Shown here: positions 20,516-29,252 of the stretch, piece after piece
Layout of the letters: each line of letters starts with the position of its first letter
Numbering within the stretch: the stretch's first letter is position 1
NCBI RefSeq assembly: GCF_013416325.1
Contig: NZ_JACCGK010000008.1
Location: forward strand, 173,453 to 237,452
DNA: 64,000 bases
Reading direction: 5' to 3'
Origin: Vreelandella sedimenti
GTDB taxonomy: Bacteria; Pseudomonadota; Gammaproteobacteria; Pseudomonadales; Halomonadaceae
The notes under the pieces: generated by a model
Told to the model about the DNA's origin: nothing
The model's database searches: none
The model's input: the letters and a program-made list of their open reading frames with translations, nothing else
Position numbers and translations under genes: made by a program

Positions 20516-20905
20516 CGAGGATTTTAAATGGCATTTCCCAGAGCCTATTTGGAAACTCGTCTTGGCGGTGAACCTTCGAGCCGCCATAAGACATGAATGC
20601 CATTACGGCAGACAAATATAAGGTTACATAAAAAAACAAAATAGATACTTTGATTTACTTCATTGCTGAGGATGAGATAGCTAACGCTATTTAGGCGTTT
20701 AGAAATGAGGTTTGGCGTTATGTTTGAGAGGAGAGGAGATCATGCCTAGCAGTATTAACTAGCATTAATTATTTAATGATAATAAATAATTTATATTTAA
20801 AATCAATAGGTTGTAAAAAGTTACAAAATAAGAGATCTCAATTTACAACTACAAAACAATTGTAATATTGCCTTAATTGAGGGATTTCTTATTGACAGTG
20901 GCCAC
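20516..20905. other. AT-rich gene-free stretch, promoter region of the wza operon
   Basis: No credible gene. It is very AT-rich between about 20760 and 20880, with inverted-repeat-like TAATTATTTAATGATAATAA near 20763. It must hold the promoter of the wza operon, since the ops site lies at its left edge and the neighbouring gene on the right ends in a terminator. I could not fix a specific -35/-10 pair. Confidence 0.5.
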
Positions 20906-20908
20906 ATA

Positions 20909-20937
20909 GAAAAAAGGCCACCCTTGGAGGGGCGGCC
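20909..20937 (-). terminator. Rho-independent terminator after the PRTase-HAD gene
   Basis: On the minus strand GGCCGCCC pairs with GGGTGGCC (one G-U pair) around a six-base loop, followed by six T residues. It lies 23 bases after the stop codon of the gene at 20960-21952 and isolates it from the ops-controlled wza operon. Confidence 0.88.
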
Positions 20938-20959
20938 ATAACTTGGTCTTTGAATCAGC

Positions 20960-21952
20960 TCACGCCTTTTTGGTTTTCCACCGCTCCCTCAGCGCCGTCT
21001 TGAGGGGGCTTGGAAGGCCAGATAAAATCTTTCTTTTGCTGGCGCTGAGAAGGCGTGTCGTATAGCTATGCGATCCCTTTTTGGCGGAGGCTTCATCAGA
21101 CGCTGTATAGACTCTATTATCTTCACAGCAATAAACGGCTTTTCCCGATATTTTTGCAATACTTGCAGCCTGCCTGGTAGCACTCTCAATGAAGAAAGTG
21201 TAATCCGAGCTCTTATAGAACAGGCCCTTGTGCGTAGAGTGAATCCCCTGGCGTTGGCGCTCCTCTTTCGAAGGCAGATCCAGCATGACCAAGCGCTCAT
21301 AGTCAATTCCCTGTTGCTTCAGCCACTGCTCTGTCTGGCTACGGTACTTCTCAAGACGGTTGGTTACCAAGCAGCCGATTCGGCCAGCAGGTAGGAAAAG
21401 AAGCTCCGCGTTATTCAAAAACCCAATGTACTGCTCTCCATCATCGTTCTGAAGGTCGGTAGGATCGACACACAGTACACCATCGATATCGACACATGAC
21501 TGGGAAAGTATGGCAGGAGTGAAAAGGTTCCACTGGAAAGCACAAGGCGATTCTAGCGTGTAAAAATGAAAATCAACATGTTGCTTACCGTCGGGATCAG
21601 CATAGATCGCCAAGGTATCTATTATACAAGGACAATTTTCAGGGATGGCGCTCCGTGCTTCCTGCACAGTCTTACCTGTAATGACGCTATCATCGACGAG
21701 AAGAACTTTTTTCGCGTCCCACGCTGCCCTCGGCGACTTTTCTTCCTTTCTACGCAAGCGAGTTTTCAGCGGTTGGTTGGCAATAAAGTCTGGGAGCCCC
21801 ATCATATCGATATGCAACCCCAACGCAACCATGTTGGCGGGGATTATGCCGCTACGGGGAATACCCACCACCAGGTCGTAATCCTTCCCGTGAACTTTGA
21901 ACAAGGACGCAGCGATGTCCTCACTTAAATCACCATAGGATTTGTAATTCAT
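20960..21952 (-). CDS. Phosphoribosyltransferase-HAD fusion protein
   Basis: A 330-residue paralogue of the product of 5453-6358. The N-terminal half is a type I phosphoribosyltransferase, with VVGIPRSGIIPAN and the PRPP loop VLLVDDSVITGKTV. The second half begins near residue 150 with an intact HAD motif I, VDIDGVLC (DxDG), followed by a motif-II-like LVTNR and a DYTFFIES segment. Both halves therefore look active, unlike the paralogue. The C-terminus is basic. Ribosome site AAGGAGG is strong. It stands alone between its own terminator and a 750-base gap upstream of which wzb ends. A predicted role is nucleotide or sugar-phosphate metabolism linked to EPS; no substrate can be assigned. Confidence 0.75.
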   Translation of the reverse strand: MNYKSYGDLSEDIAASLFKVHGKDYDLVVGIPRSGIIPANMVALGLHIDMMGLPDFIANQPLKTRLRRKEEKSPRAAWDAKKVLLVDDSVITGKTVQEARSAIPENCPCIIDTLAIYADPDGKQHVDFHFYTLESPCAFQWNLFTPAILSQSCVDIDGVLCVDPTDLQNDDGEQYIGFLNNAELLFLPAGRIGCLVTNRLEKYRSQTEQWLKQQGIDYERLVMLDLPSKEERQRQGIHSTHKGLFYKSSDYTFFIESATRQAASIAKISGKAVYCCEDNRVYTASDEASAKKGSHSYTTRLLSASKRKILSGLPSPLKTALRERWKTKKA

Positions 21953-22705
21953 TGTCTATCCCTCCTTTTTTATCAGGCTTGGCCGCCAAATTAATGGATG
22001 GTTAGGTAGATTCGCCTTTCTTGTAGAACCCAGCGGTGATGGCCCTAAATACGAAGACATACTTTGGGTACGTCACGCATCTACTTAACATGGAGCATCA
22101 TTCCAGGGGGGTTAAACAGACTTTCCGATAGTTTCTGCAATGAACAAAGTCGCTTAGTTACGACTTATAGTGGAACGGTAACTTCATCGAATGACAAAAT
22201 CGTTTCAATTAAATGATAGGTCAATGATATCTTCAGAAAAAAAACATTAAAACCACAATAAAAAAACACAAGCATTTGTTTCTATTGAATTTATTTACCC
22301 TCACCATCTATAGACAGACATCTCAATTCACTACTTTATTGACATTTACACCAGGCATTTTCAATAATTTTACTAGTACTTTTTTCAATCACCGCCACAC
22401 AATATCTTAGACGTGGTATGCATTTGCAATATTAACAACAACATTGAGAAATTATTAATTTCAACCTTCAAAACTGATGAGAAAAACAATGAAAAAACCC
22501 TATCACAAATACAAGGATCAGCATCTTAAAAACACGAAAGATGCAATTAAAAAAATAGCAAAAAACAGTATGAAAAAATCATTACTGAAAGCTAGTAAGC
22601 TAAAAATTTTAAAAACAAAAATTGGATCTAATACTGGCAGGCACATCAGCCATATCGCTTACAGATCAAGCAGTAAAAAAGGGAAAAGAAGCGATGGCGA
22701 AACGT
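21953..22705. other. Gene-poor intergenic region, AT-rich
   Basis: About 750 bases with no convincing gene. It is strongly AT-rich from about 22200 to 22640. A plus-strand open frame at 22477-22728 encodes a lysine-rich peptide with no ribosome site and runs into the 3' end of wzb; I do not regard it as a gene. The region should carry the promoter for the PRTase-HAD gene at 20960-21952. No hairpin terminator after wzb was recognised. Confidence 0.5.
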
Positions 22706-23143
22706 CTAGAGTCTCTCAGCCCACGTAAGGGCAGCGTCCTTGAGCAACATATGGATATGTTCGAAAACTTCTCTGGATTTTCGGTAAGGATCGGGAATAT
22801 TGCGCCCTTTGCCACTGTCTAGCCAACGACCTAGTAATAACGTCTTACCTAAGGCTTGGGGTACGTGTTGTCCTACAGCACGGCGCTGGCCCTCAGACAT
22901 CACTAGGATGAGATCGGCTTCCTGTATCATTGTCACGGTTAATTGACGTGCCTGGTGATTGGCCACATCCAAGCCATCAGCCTCGGCTAATTGACGTGCA
23001 AAAGCAGATACAGGTTCACCTTCCAAGGCGCCCAAGCCTGCAGAACTGATATGACGCTCGGGTAGCCGCTGTTTAAGAAATGCTTCAGCGACGGGACTAC
23101 GACAAATATTACCTGTACACACCACTAAAATACGCTCGAACAT
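22706..23143 (-). CDS. wzb: Low-molecular-weight protein tyrosine phosphatase (Wzb-like)
   Basis: A 145-residue cytoplasmic phosphatase of normal length. The catalytic P-loop is VCTGNICRSP near the N-terminus (C(X)5R), and the general-acid loop is IPDPYRKS near residue 115. It removes phosphate from the tyrosine tail of Wzc, allowing cycles of EPS polymerisation. It is separated from wza-wzc by about 2.2 kb and belongs instead to the upstream minus-strand group (sugar transferase, ligase, DUF218, wzb). Ribosome site AGGAG, somewhat distant from the ATG. Confidence 0.93.
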   Translation of the reverse strand: MFERILVVCTGNICRSPVAEAFLKQRLPERHISSAGLGALEGEPVSAFARQLAEADGLDVANHQARQLTVTMIQEADLILVMSEGQRRAVGQHVPQALGKTLLLGRWLDSGKGRNIPDPYRKSREVFEHIHMLLKDAALTWAERL

Positions 23144-23196
23144 GTCTTACTTATCTCCTGGGTGAGCAGAGGTAAACGTTTTCAAATATGACATCT

Positions 23197-23967
23197 TCAA
23201 TGCTCCCACCGAATGGCAAGCAACCCGAGTGTTTCGTAGATTGCCCTCTCGGTCTTGCGTAGCTCACGGGCAGAGGGCAGCCAATAAGCTAGCGCTAAGC
23301 CCTCCGTTCGATCGGCCAAATAATGGGTAGGTGCAGCAACTGGAGCTAGGCCTGCCGCCTCGAAATGACGCATAGCGCGCGGCATATGCGACGCTGATGT
23401 CACAATCAATACTTGCGCACCTTCACCGAGCAGCGCCCGAACTGACTTGGCCTCTTCAGCAGTATCGTTGGGCGACACCAGCGTCACGATACTCTCTGGC
23501 GGAACCCCCAATGCTTCGGCAGCTTCGGCGTAACCATGAGCCATGGTCATTTTTGGATCTTGCCCTCCCCCTGACACTACCAGTAGCAAGTCTGGACGCT
23601 CATGCCATAGCCGCAGGCCTTCCATCAGACGCAAACCCGAACTTTCGCTGAGCCTGCCGGTTATCGACCAAGGGCGATCCGGCTGCCAACCACCCCCGAG
23701 GACTACCACTGCTTCGATGTTCTGCTCTTCAGGCCATTTCTCCCAAGCGACATATTGAGACTCCAACGGCCCTAGCAAATTATCTGCCACTGGTGCCCAG
23801 TCCGCCAGCAATAGCAAGAGCATTGCTAACGTCATTATGCTGTGACCCAGGCGGTACCACCCAAGCTTACGAATCAACCATCCGATAGTAAAAATGAGGG
23901 CCATCAGAGACATTGGCATCAGCAATATCGCCGTCAGGCTTTTCATTAGTGTATACATGGCAACCAT
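23197..23967 (-). CDS. YdcF/ElyC (DUF218) family membrane protein
   Basis: A 256-residue protein with two N-terminal membrane helices followed by a DUF218 domain: AVVVLGGGW, LLVVSGGGQDPKMTMAHGYAEAAEALG, and VLIVTSASHMPRAMRHFEAAGL. ElyC-type members act in the envelope and affect peptidoglycan or undecaprenyl-phosphate-dependent pathways, which would suit its place beside a sugar transferase and an O-antigen ligase. The start is uncertain: ATGs lie at 23967, 23958 and 23946, all overlapping the end of the upstream ligase gene by 80-100 bases. The exact biochemical function of the family is not settled. Confidence 0.82.
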   Translation of the reverse strand: MVAMYTLMKSLTAILLMPMSLMALIFTIGWLIRKLGWYRLGHSIMTLAMLLLLLADWAPVADNLLGPLESQYVAWEKWPEEQNIEAVVVLGGGWQPDRPWSITGRLSESSGLRLMEGLRLWHERPDLLLVVSGGGQDPKMTMAHGYAEAAEALGVPPESIVTLVSPNDTAEEAKSVRALLGEGAQVLIVTSASHMPRAMRHFEAAGLAPVAAPTHYLADRTEGLALAYWLPSARELRKTERAIYETLGLLAIRWEH

Positions 23968-25174
23968 CTTGCAGAACTTGCTCGGAAACGAGAACCCAAA
24001 GGAAAATCAGCCAGCTAGCATACACCGCTACCCCTGCTGGATAAGCAAAAAAAGAATAGCTTAAGCCAAAGCCCATAAAAGTGATTGGCAGCAATATACC
24101 AGCCACGGCATAGGAGCGCTGAGTGGCGCTTTCAGCGCGTAAACCTGGGAAAAAAAGCCACAGGGGAATGAGATAGAGGCTCACTACTATAACAAGACCT
24201 GGCAGCCCTTTTCGTACCCAGGCATCCAGAAGGTCGTTATGCGCATGCCAGTAATTGCCTAACTCGGGGCTTAGCACGCCTTGAGTCTCTAGTCTTTGCA
24301 TGGCGGGTAGATAGCCCTGATGCCCGTAGCCCACGAGGGGACGTTCATAAATCAGCCAGAATGCGCCGCGATACATTTCCAAGCGAGCCCCTACGGAGCC
24401 ATAGTCAGCGCCTTCCATGTAGCGATGCACCTCGGCCACCGCCTTATCCACCCTTTTTTCTACGCCGCTATGGGGCGTCGTATACACCCCTATCATCACA
24501 GCTATTGCAGCAGTCAGTGCCAACCATCGCCACAGCGCTCGCCAGCGACGCGCATAACCGTAATAAAATACCCATATCACTAGCGGCAGTGCCAACCACC
24601 CGCCCCGGGTGCCAGAAAGAGCCGAGGCTAGTCCGCCCCCCATTGCGCCGCTCAGCAAAAGCGCTACCCAAAAAAAACGTGTTGATCGCTGTTGCCAGGC
24701 CCACCCCAATCCGGCCAAACATAACAGCGCCATCAATAGCGCAAGATTGCCGAAAAAGATTGAATGTAACGGTGGGTGGCCTGTAGCACGGGTTAAACCG
24801 ACTATCCATTTTTGCCACGCCGCCCAACCCCCTGCACCCAATCCACTTAGCGCTAAACCCACCCACCATGCTGAAGGACGTGGTGGAACGGCGCGCACTA
24901 ACATAAACGCCAATGCCGCGAGCCAAGCTGCACCAGCTAATGGCAAGGCCCGCTCCAAGCTAGAATGCCAAGCGCCAGCCACTACTTCGACAATACCGAC
25001 TCCTAGTAGCAACGCCAAAAGAAGGCCATCACCACGCCCCATTGGTTTTCTAAAAAAGCTACGCCTTTGTCGCTCATGCCTAGCAAGAAACGACCATATA
25101 ATAGTGATCGCCAATCCTAGCCAATAGCCCAAGGGGGCCAATAGCGGTAACACGGTGATTGCTAAAGCCTGCAT
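23867..25174 (-). CDS. O-antigen ligase family protein (WaaL-like)
   Basis: A 435-residue inner-membrane protein with about ten to twelve membrane segments. The Wzy_C signature is present near residue 295: PLVGYGHQGYLPAMQ, then ELGNYWHAHNDLLDAWVRKGLPGL, with the conserved HAHNDLLD...G-L-P-G core typical of O-antigen ligases. It joins or polymerises undecaprenyl-linked glycans on the periplasmic face. The ATG at 25174 has AAGGTAA upstream. It lies directly after the PglC-like initiator gene and before DUF218 and wzb. The last about 40 residues are hydrophilic and overlap the next gene, so the true stop region could reflect gene compression. Confidence 0.84.
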   Translation of the reverse strand: MQALAITVLPLLAPLGYWLGLAITIIWSFLARHERQRRSFFRKPMGRGDGLLLALLLGVGIVEVVAGAWHSSLERALPLAGAAWLAALAFMLVRAVPPRPSAWWVGLALSGLGAGGWAAWQKWIVGLTRATGHPPLHSIFFGNLALLMALLCLAGLGWAWQQRSTRFFWVALLLSGAMGGGLASALSGTRGGWLALPLVIWVFYYGYARRWRALWRWLALTAAIAVMIGVYTTPHSGVEKRVDKAVAEVHRYMEGADYGSVGARLEMYRGAFWLIYERPLVGYGHQGYLPAMQRLETQGVLSPELGNYWHAHNDLLDAWVRKGLPGLVIVVSLYLIPLWLFFPGLRAESATQRSYAVAGILLPITFMGFGLSYSFFAYPAGVAVYASWLIFLWVLVSEQVLQDGCHVYTNEKPDGDIADANVSDGPHFYYRMVDS

Positions 25175-25212
25175 GCAGTATTTACCTTGTAGGCCACAGG
25201 AGTGCGCATGCT

Positions 25213-25788
25213 TTATTGTCTCACCCGGTCTCCGCTTCCTCTACCCATCACAGTGAGGAACAGGTAGCGAAAATACGTCAGTATCGCCATTGTCGCCAAC
25301 ATTTTTTGATCCGTTTCTGCCAGTAATTGAGGCGTAGACATATCAATATCGTTAAGTTGCGCCAGCCCGGTAATTCCTGGGCGAGCATTGTATACACCAC
25401 GCTCAGTACGCTCTTTGATCAACTCATCTTGCGTATATAAGCAAGGACGAGGCCCCACAAGGCTCATATCCCCTTTCAATACATTCCATAGCTGCGGTAA
25501 CTCATCCAATTTGGTACGCCGTAAGAAATGACCGAATTTGGTAATTGAAGAAGAATCCGCAAGATGCGAAGCAACCCAAGCGGTATCAGGCTTCATAGTA
25601 CGAAATTTAATCAATACAAACGGCTGGCCACGGTATCCCACACGCTTTTGCAAAAATAGAGGAGACCCCGTGTCCCAGTAACCGATTAAGGCTAATATAA
25701 GCAATAATGGCAGACCAATGAGTAGGCCCGTGGCAGCAAATAGAATGTCAAAAAATCGTAATATTATAGTCATGGTGTCAAGGCTCAC
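25213..25788 (-). CDS. Initiating sugar-phosphate transferase, short PglC/WcaJ-type
   Basis: A 191-residue monotopic enzyme, the minimal PglC-type length. One N-terminal hydrophobic re-entrant helix (residues about 8-35) precedes the catalytic core: [45 protein letters not shown] (with the catalytic D-E pair) and [12 protein letters not shown]. It transfers a sugar-1-phosphate from a UDP-sugar to undecaprenyl phosphate, starting each repeat unit. The GTG at 25788 opens the frame; an ATG five codons in (MTIILRFFD) is an equally likely start. It is the promoter-proximal gene of the minus-strand group ending in wzb. Confidence 0.9.
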   Translation of the reverse strand: MSLDTMTIILRFFDILFAATGLLIGLPLLLILALIGYWDTGSPLFLQKRVGYRGQPFVLIKFRTMKPDTAWVASHLADSSSITKFGHFLRRTKLDELPQLWNVLKGDMSLVGPRPCLYTQDELIKERTERGVYNARPGITGLAQLNDIDMSTPQLLAETDQKMLATMAILTYFRYLFLTVMGRGSGDRVRQ

Positions 25789-26307
25789 ATGGTTAAGTCA
25801 CAATTATTACCATATAAAAATCAGATCTTGGTAATCCCCCTGTCAACAACAATACGCTTTTTTCACCCAAAACAAAGGCAACCAAAGAGTAGCGATCTCG
25901 AAGAGAGAGTATATAAACAAGTTATTTATATAGCCATAACTTTTAATCTAACAATACTAGGAATATTTTCTCATTCTATTTTACTAGATCAACCAATTAT
26001 AAATTAAGATAAAAGCTAAGGAAAACTCCGGTTAACACATATTATTTAATGAGAAATATAAAAAATGCAGTTTTGTTAACAGAGGTCATCCGTAATTTTC
26101 ATGACATCACAACTATTAACTCAGCAGAAAAGATCAGTCCAGATAATGATCTAAAACTGAGCGACATTTCGTGGGCGCGCAATGTCTCTAAGGAGCTGAT
26201 TCAAAACCAGTGACAATACTTCGCGAGGTAATTTTTCAGTAGATCTGAGGGTACTACAGGTTGAGGGGGGGGGGGAATACAAGCTAAAGTGGACAGGATA
26301 TCAGAAA
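25789..26307. other. Gene-free junction between EPS locus and accessory region, with G11 tract
   Basis: About 520 bases with no gene I can support; open frames here lack ribosome sites and resemble nothing familiar. It must hold the promoter of the sugar-transferase operon. A run of eleven G lies at 26265-26275. The stretch ends at 26303-26307 in AGAAA, which directly precedes a transposon-like end and recurs 17.7 kb away at the matching end. Confidence 0.5.
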
Positions 26308-26412
26308 TGTCGTTCTCAACAAAACTTGGCATAAGCGCAACGAGAAAACAGAGGCTTACAGCCTGATTCTCAAATAACTTGGCATAAATTCGCAATTTTA
26401 ACTTGGCATAAA
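26308..26412 (+). repeat. Putative transposon left end with internal repeats
   Basis: Starts TGTCGTTCTCA and holds three copies of the motif AACTTGGCATAA (around 26323, 26377 and 26400), two of them preceded by TTCTCAA. A TGT terminus with several spaced copies of one motif is the architecture of Mu/Tn7/Tn5053-type transposase binding ends. The first about 48 bases recur at 43993-44040 with few changes, and the inverse of the tip occurs at 43967-43988. Preceded by AGAAA. Confidence 0.66.
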
Positions 26413-26546
26413 ATAAAACGATCGTTCGCTAGCGTAAAAAAATAACGTTCTTTTACTATGTTCACAGCGTTGAACCTCCTGTATGAATAAGGCTGACATG
26501 GTATTACCATAGATTTCCCATCCTGCGATGAAAGCTGCAATAGCAG

Positions 26547-26573
26547 GAAGAACCGAGCAAAGCTCGGTTCTTC
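26547..26573 (-). terminator. Strong hairpin after the aldo/keto reductase gene
   Basis: A perfect 12-base-pair stem (GAAGAACCGAGC with its complement) and a three-base loop lie about 20 bases after the stop codon at 26595. The T-run on the minus strand is weak, so it may be a bidirectional or partly Rho-assisted terminator. Confidence 0.65.
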
Positions 26574-26594
26574 TCTTCTATCTAAACGACGGCA

Positions 26595-27485
26595 TCACTC
26601 CGGTATAGAAAATTTTACCGTTTGAGTACTGAGCGATTTGGGGTCTGGCCCGCCACGGCGCCCAGTATTAAGTGCGTCGATCAAAGCGACCTCTTCGGAG
26701 GAAAGCGAAAAATCAAAGATATCGAAATTCTCCCTTATCCGTTCAGTGTGAACCGACTTAGGGATCACTGAATGACCCAGTTCGATATGCCAGCGCAGTA
26801 TCACCTGCGCCGATGACTTACCATGCCCTTCTGCAATCCGTATGATTGTGGGATGCGTCAGCGGGTCGTCTTCCGGCTTAGGGTCTTCAGTGAAGTAACG
26901 ATTAACGCCGCCAATGGGCGACCACGCCTGAGTCAGAATGCCCTGCTCCTGATGAAATTGACTCAGCTTCTTCTGAGTAAAAAACGGATGCAGCTCCACT
27001 TGGTTTACCGCAGGAACCACGCCGGTCTCATCAATGATGCGCTTAAGCTCTTCTTCGTTGAAGTTCGACACGCCAACTGCACGAGCACGGCCACTTTTCA
27101 CAATCTCACAGAGCGCCTTCCATGCCCCCAAAGTGCGTTCGAATTCAGTCGGGGCTGGCTGGTGTAGCAGATAGAGATCGATGTACTCCATGCCCAGCTT
27201 GCGCAGCGAACGTTCGAACCCGTGTATCGCGCCGTCATAGGTATAATCTGAAAGCCAGAGTTTGGACTCGATGAACACGTCTAAGCGAGCGAGACCGCTT
27301 GATCGGAACGCTTCGCCCACCTGCTCTTCATTCATGTAAGCGGCGGCAGTATCGACATGGCGATAGCCCGCCTCAAAGGCAGACAATACCGCACCAGTGG
27401 TTTCCTCAGGACGAGAGCGATAAACGCCCAGTCCGAAGGCAGGCATCTCAACACCATTGTTCAAGGTAAGAAGGGGTATGGTCAT
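26595..27485 (-). CDS. Aldo/keto reductase (2,5-diketo-D-gluconate reductase-like)
   Basis: A 296-residue (beta/alpha)8 NADPH-dependent reductase. The catalytic tetrad is visible: Asp of VDTAAAY, Tyr of that motif, Lys of ESKLW and His of YLLHQP. The coenzyme site includes VIPKSVHTERIREN. The start has AGGAAA upstream. It is followed 17 bases upstream in the operon by the SDR gene, and the cupin gene precedes that, giving a three-gene minus-strand unit divergent from the aldehyde oxidoreductase genes. It probably reduces reactive aldehydes or ketones; the substrate is unknown. Confidence 0.9.
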   Translation of the reverse strand: MTIPLLTLNNGVEMPAFGLGVYRSRPEETTGAVLSAFEAGYRHVDTAAAYMNEEQVGEAFRSSGLARLDVFIESKLWLSDYTYDGAIHGFERSLRKLGMEYIDLYLLHQPAPTEFERTLGAWKALCEIVKSGRARAVGVSNFNEEELKRIIDETGVVPAVNQVELHPFFTQKKLSQFHQEQGILTQAWSPIGGVNRYFTEDPKPEDDPLTHPTIIRIAEGHGKSSAQVILRWHIELGHSVIPKSVHTERIRENFDIFDFSLSSEEVALIDALNTGRRGGPDPKSLSTQTVKFSIPE

Positions 27486-27502
27486 AGCATTTCCTATCTT
27501 GT

Positions 27503-28240
27503 TTATAGCACTTGGCTGGTCGGCCGGAACAGAATCTCGTTAATATCCACGTCCTCGGGCTGGCTCATGGCGAATTCCACTGAGCGTGCGAACGAGTCGG
27601 CGGGTATCGCATACTGTTCATAGAAATCATGGATCGCCTCGGACACGTCATTTTCCGAGATACTATTCGGTAGTTCTGTATCGACAGCGCCAGGCGAGAT
27701 AATCGTCGAACGGATATTGTAAGGTTTGACCTCTTGGCGCAGTCCTTCGGAGATGACACGAACGGCATGCTTAGTGGCCGCGTAAACAGCACTGCCAGGG
27801 CCAACCTTATGGCCAGCGACCGATGAAACGTTGATGATCTGCCCACTCTTTTGGGCGGTCATATGCGGCATTGCTGCCGCGATGCCATACAGCACACCCT
27901 TGATATTGACGTCGATCATTTGATCCCACTCTTCGACCTTCAGGCGCTCTAAAGGCGAATGCGGCATCACACCGGCATTGTTAAGCATGACATCTATACG
28001 GCCATGCAGCTGGATGGCACGCTCAACCAACGCTTCAACATGATCGCGCTGGGTGACATCTGTCTTGACCACCGCCTGCTCATCTAAGCCGAGTTCTTTG
28101 GCCAGCGCCTGTAAACGCTCCATACGACGCGCGCCGAGCACTACCTTTGCGCCCCCATTCGCCAATCGGCGTGCGGTCGCTTCGCCAAGGCCACTGCTAG
28201 CCCCTGTGATGACAACGACTTTATCCTTGATACCTTCCAT
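27503..28240 (-). CDS. Short-chain dehydrogenase/reductase
   Basis: A 245-residue classical SDR. NAD(P) motif [12 protein letters not shown] near residue 88, catalytic Ser in INVSSVAG, and the YAATKHA (YxxxK) motif near residue 155. The basic residues after the glycine loop (GARRMERL) suggest NADPH preference. Ribosome site AAAGGAG is strong. Lies between the aldo/keto reductase and cupin genes. A general carbonyl reductase/alcohol dehydrogenase role is likely; specific substrate unknown. Confidence 0.9.
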   Translation of the reverse strand: MEGIKDKVVVITGASSGLGEATARRLANGGAKVVLGARRMERLQALAKELGLDEQAVVKTDVTQRDHVEALVERAIQLHGRIDVMLNNAGVMPHSPLERLKVEEWDQMIDVNIKGVLYGIAAAMPHMTAQKSGQIINVSSVAGHKVGPGSAVYAATKHAVRVISEGLRQEVKPYNIRSTIISPGAVDTELPNSISENDVSEAIHDFYEQYAIPADSFARSVEFAMSQPEDVDINEILFRPTSQVL

Positions 28241-28288
28241 TGTGAGTTCTCCTTTCTAAATAAAGTAATGACTCTTGCTGTTCTTTGC

Positions 28289-28693
28289 TTAAGAAACGCT
28301 GCTGAGATAATCCTCTTCCGCTACTTTTTCCATCCAAGTGACGGGCGAACCATTCTCCGATTCAGCAATCGCGATATGCGTCATGGCGTTGCTATCCGTG
28401 GCGCCATGCCAATGCTTCTCGTCTGGTCCAAACCACACTACGTCGCCTGGGCAGAGTTCTTGTTTTGGTTCCCCTTCCCGCTGAGCCCAACCCAGCCCGG
28501 CCGTAATGATCAATGTTTGCCCTAGTGGATGGGTATGCCAAGCCGTTCGGGCTCCAGGTTCGAAAGTGACGATAGCTCCGCCGGTTTTAGCTGGTTCAGG
28601 GGCTTGGAAAGGCGAATCAATACGCACTGTCCCAGTGAAATATTCTTCGGGGCCTTGGGCAGATGACTTGGAGGCGTTGCGCTGGATATCCAT
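28289..28693 (-). CDS. Cupin domain protein
   Basis: I placed the start at MDIQRNAS because AAAGG lies seven bases upstream; an ATG six codons earlier is possible. The roughly 134-residue single-cupin protein has metal-binding motif 1 ([15 protein letters not shown]) and motif 2 ([17 protein letters not shown]), giving His ligands. It is strikingly similar to the cupin at the C-terminus of the secreted CMD fusion encoded at 33169-34374, including NAMTHIAI and SPVTWMEKV. Cytoplasmic, no signal peptide. Members of this group are often annotated as quercetinase-like or tetracenomycin-type cupins. It heads the cupin-SDR-AKR operon. Confidence 0.85.
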   Translation of the reverse strand: MDIQRNASKSSAQGPEEYFTGTVRIDSPFQAPEPAKTGGAIVTFEPGARTAWHTHPLGQTLIITAGLGWAQREGEPKQELCPGDVVWFGPDEKHWHGATDSNAMTHIAIAESENGSPVTWMEKVAEEDYLSSVS

Positions 28694-29252
28694 GAGAATA
28701 CCTTTGGTCATTGGAGTGTTTTGACGAGCCTGGACCAGACAGCGAGGTCAAGAGGGAGTAGCGTGTCTCACAGTTTAGGACACTCACATGGATATGATTA
28801 GAGGCTTAGAATGACTTGGTCTTATGTCTAAAATTCATTAATCCACAAACCAACCTACCCCTCCTTCTCGTCCATTTTCCCCATCAAGGGTGTCGCTTAT
28901 GACGCACCTTACTAGCTGTATGGAAGATATGTTCTCCATAACGGCTTAAGCTATTTGGCAACCCTACTGCAACTGGGCATACGCCCTAATGGCTTTATCA
29001 CCGTTAACTGATTGAACTCGTAGCGAAGCTTTCAAGGAATATCCAACTAGCCTAGCCGCATAGAAACCCAAAGCCATCATCTGATTAATGAATTGAGCAC
29101 ATAAGCTCATCCGGATTTTAGCGATAGTTGAATGGATTTGGTTTAGCTAAGTTGGTAGCTGAAGACAAATGAACGTTATGAACTCATTTCCCAAAGACAC
29201 TATGTCATTTGGATCGACTTTCATGCCGACTTGCTAGCGATAGGGATGCCCC
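28694..29252. other. Divergent promoter region between cupin and paoA operons
   Basis: About 560 bases without a gene. It separates the minus-strand cupin-SDR-AKR unit from the plus-strand paoABC unit and must contain both promoters. No regulator gene is adjacent and I recognised no clear operator. Confidence 0.5.

Noticed and set aside
22477..22728. Plus-strand 83-codon open frame rich in lysine
   Set aside because: No ribosome site, low-complexity Lys-rich composition caused by A-rich DNA, and its end overlaps the 3' end of wzb on the other strand.
23381..23390. Ten-base match of spacer 1 (GGCATATGCG) to the DUF218 gene
   Set aside because: The match is too short and does not extend; expected by chance in 64 kb of both strands.
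24361..25127. Long plus-strand open frames opposite the O-antigen ligase gene
   Set aside because: They are antisense shadows of a convincing membrane protein; compositionally odd and without ribosome sites.
25789..26395. Short open frames (72 codons plus, 64 codons minus) in the EPS/island junction
   Set aside because: No ribosome sites or recognisable motifs, and one overlaps the transposon-like end.
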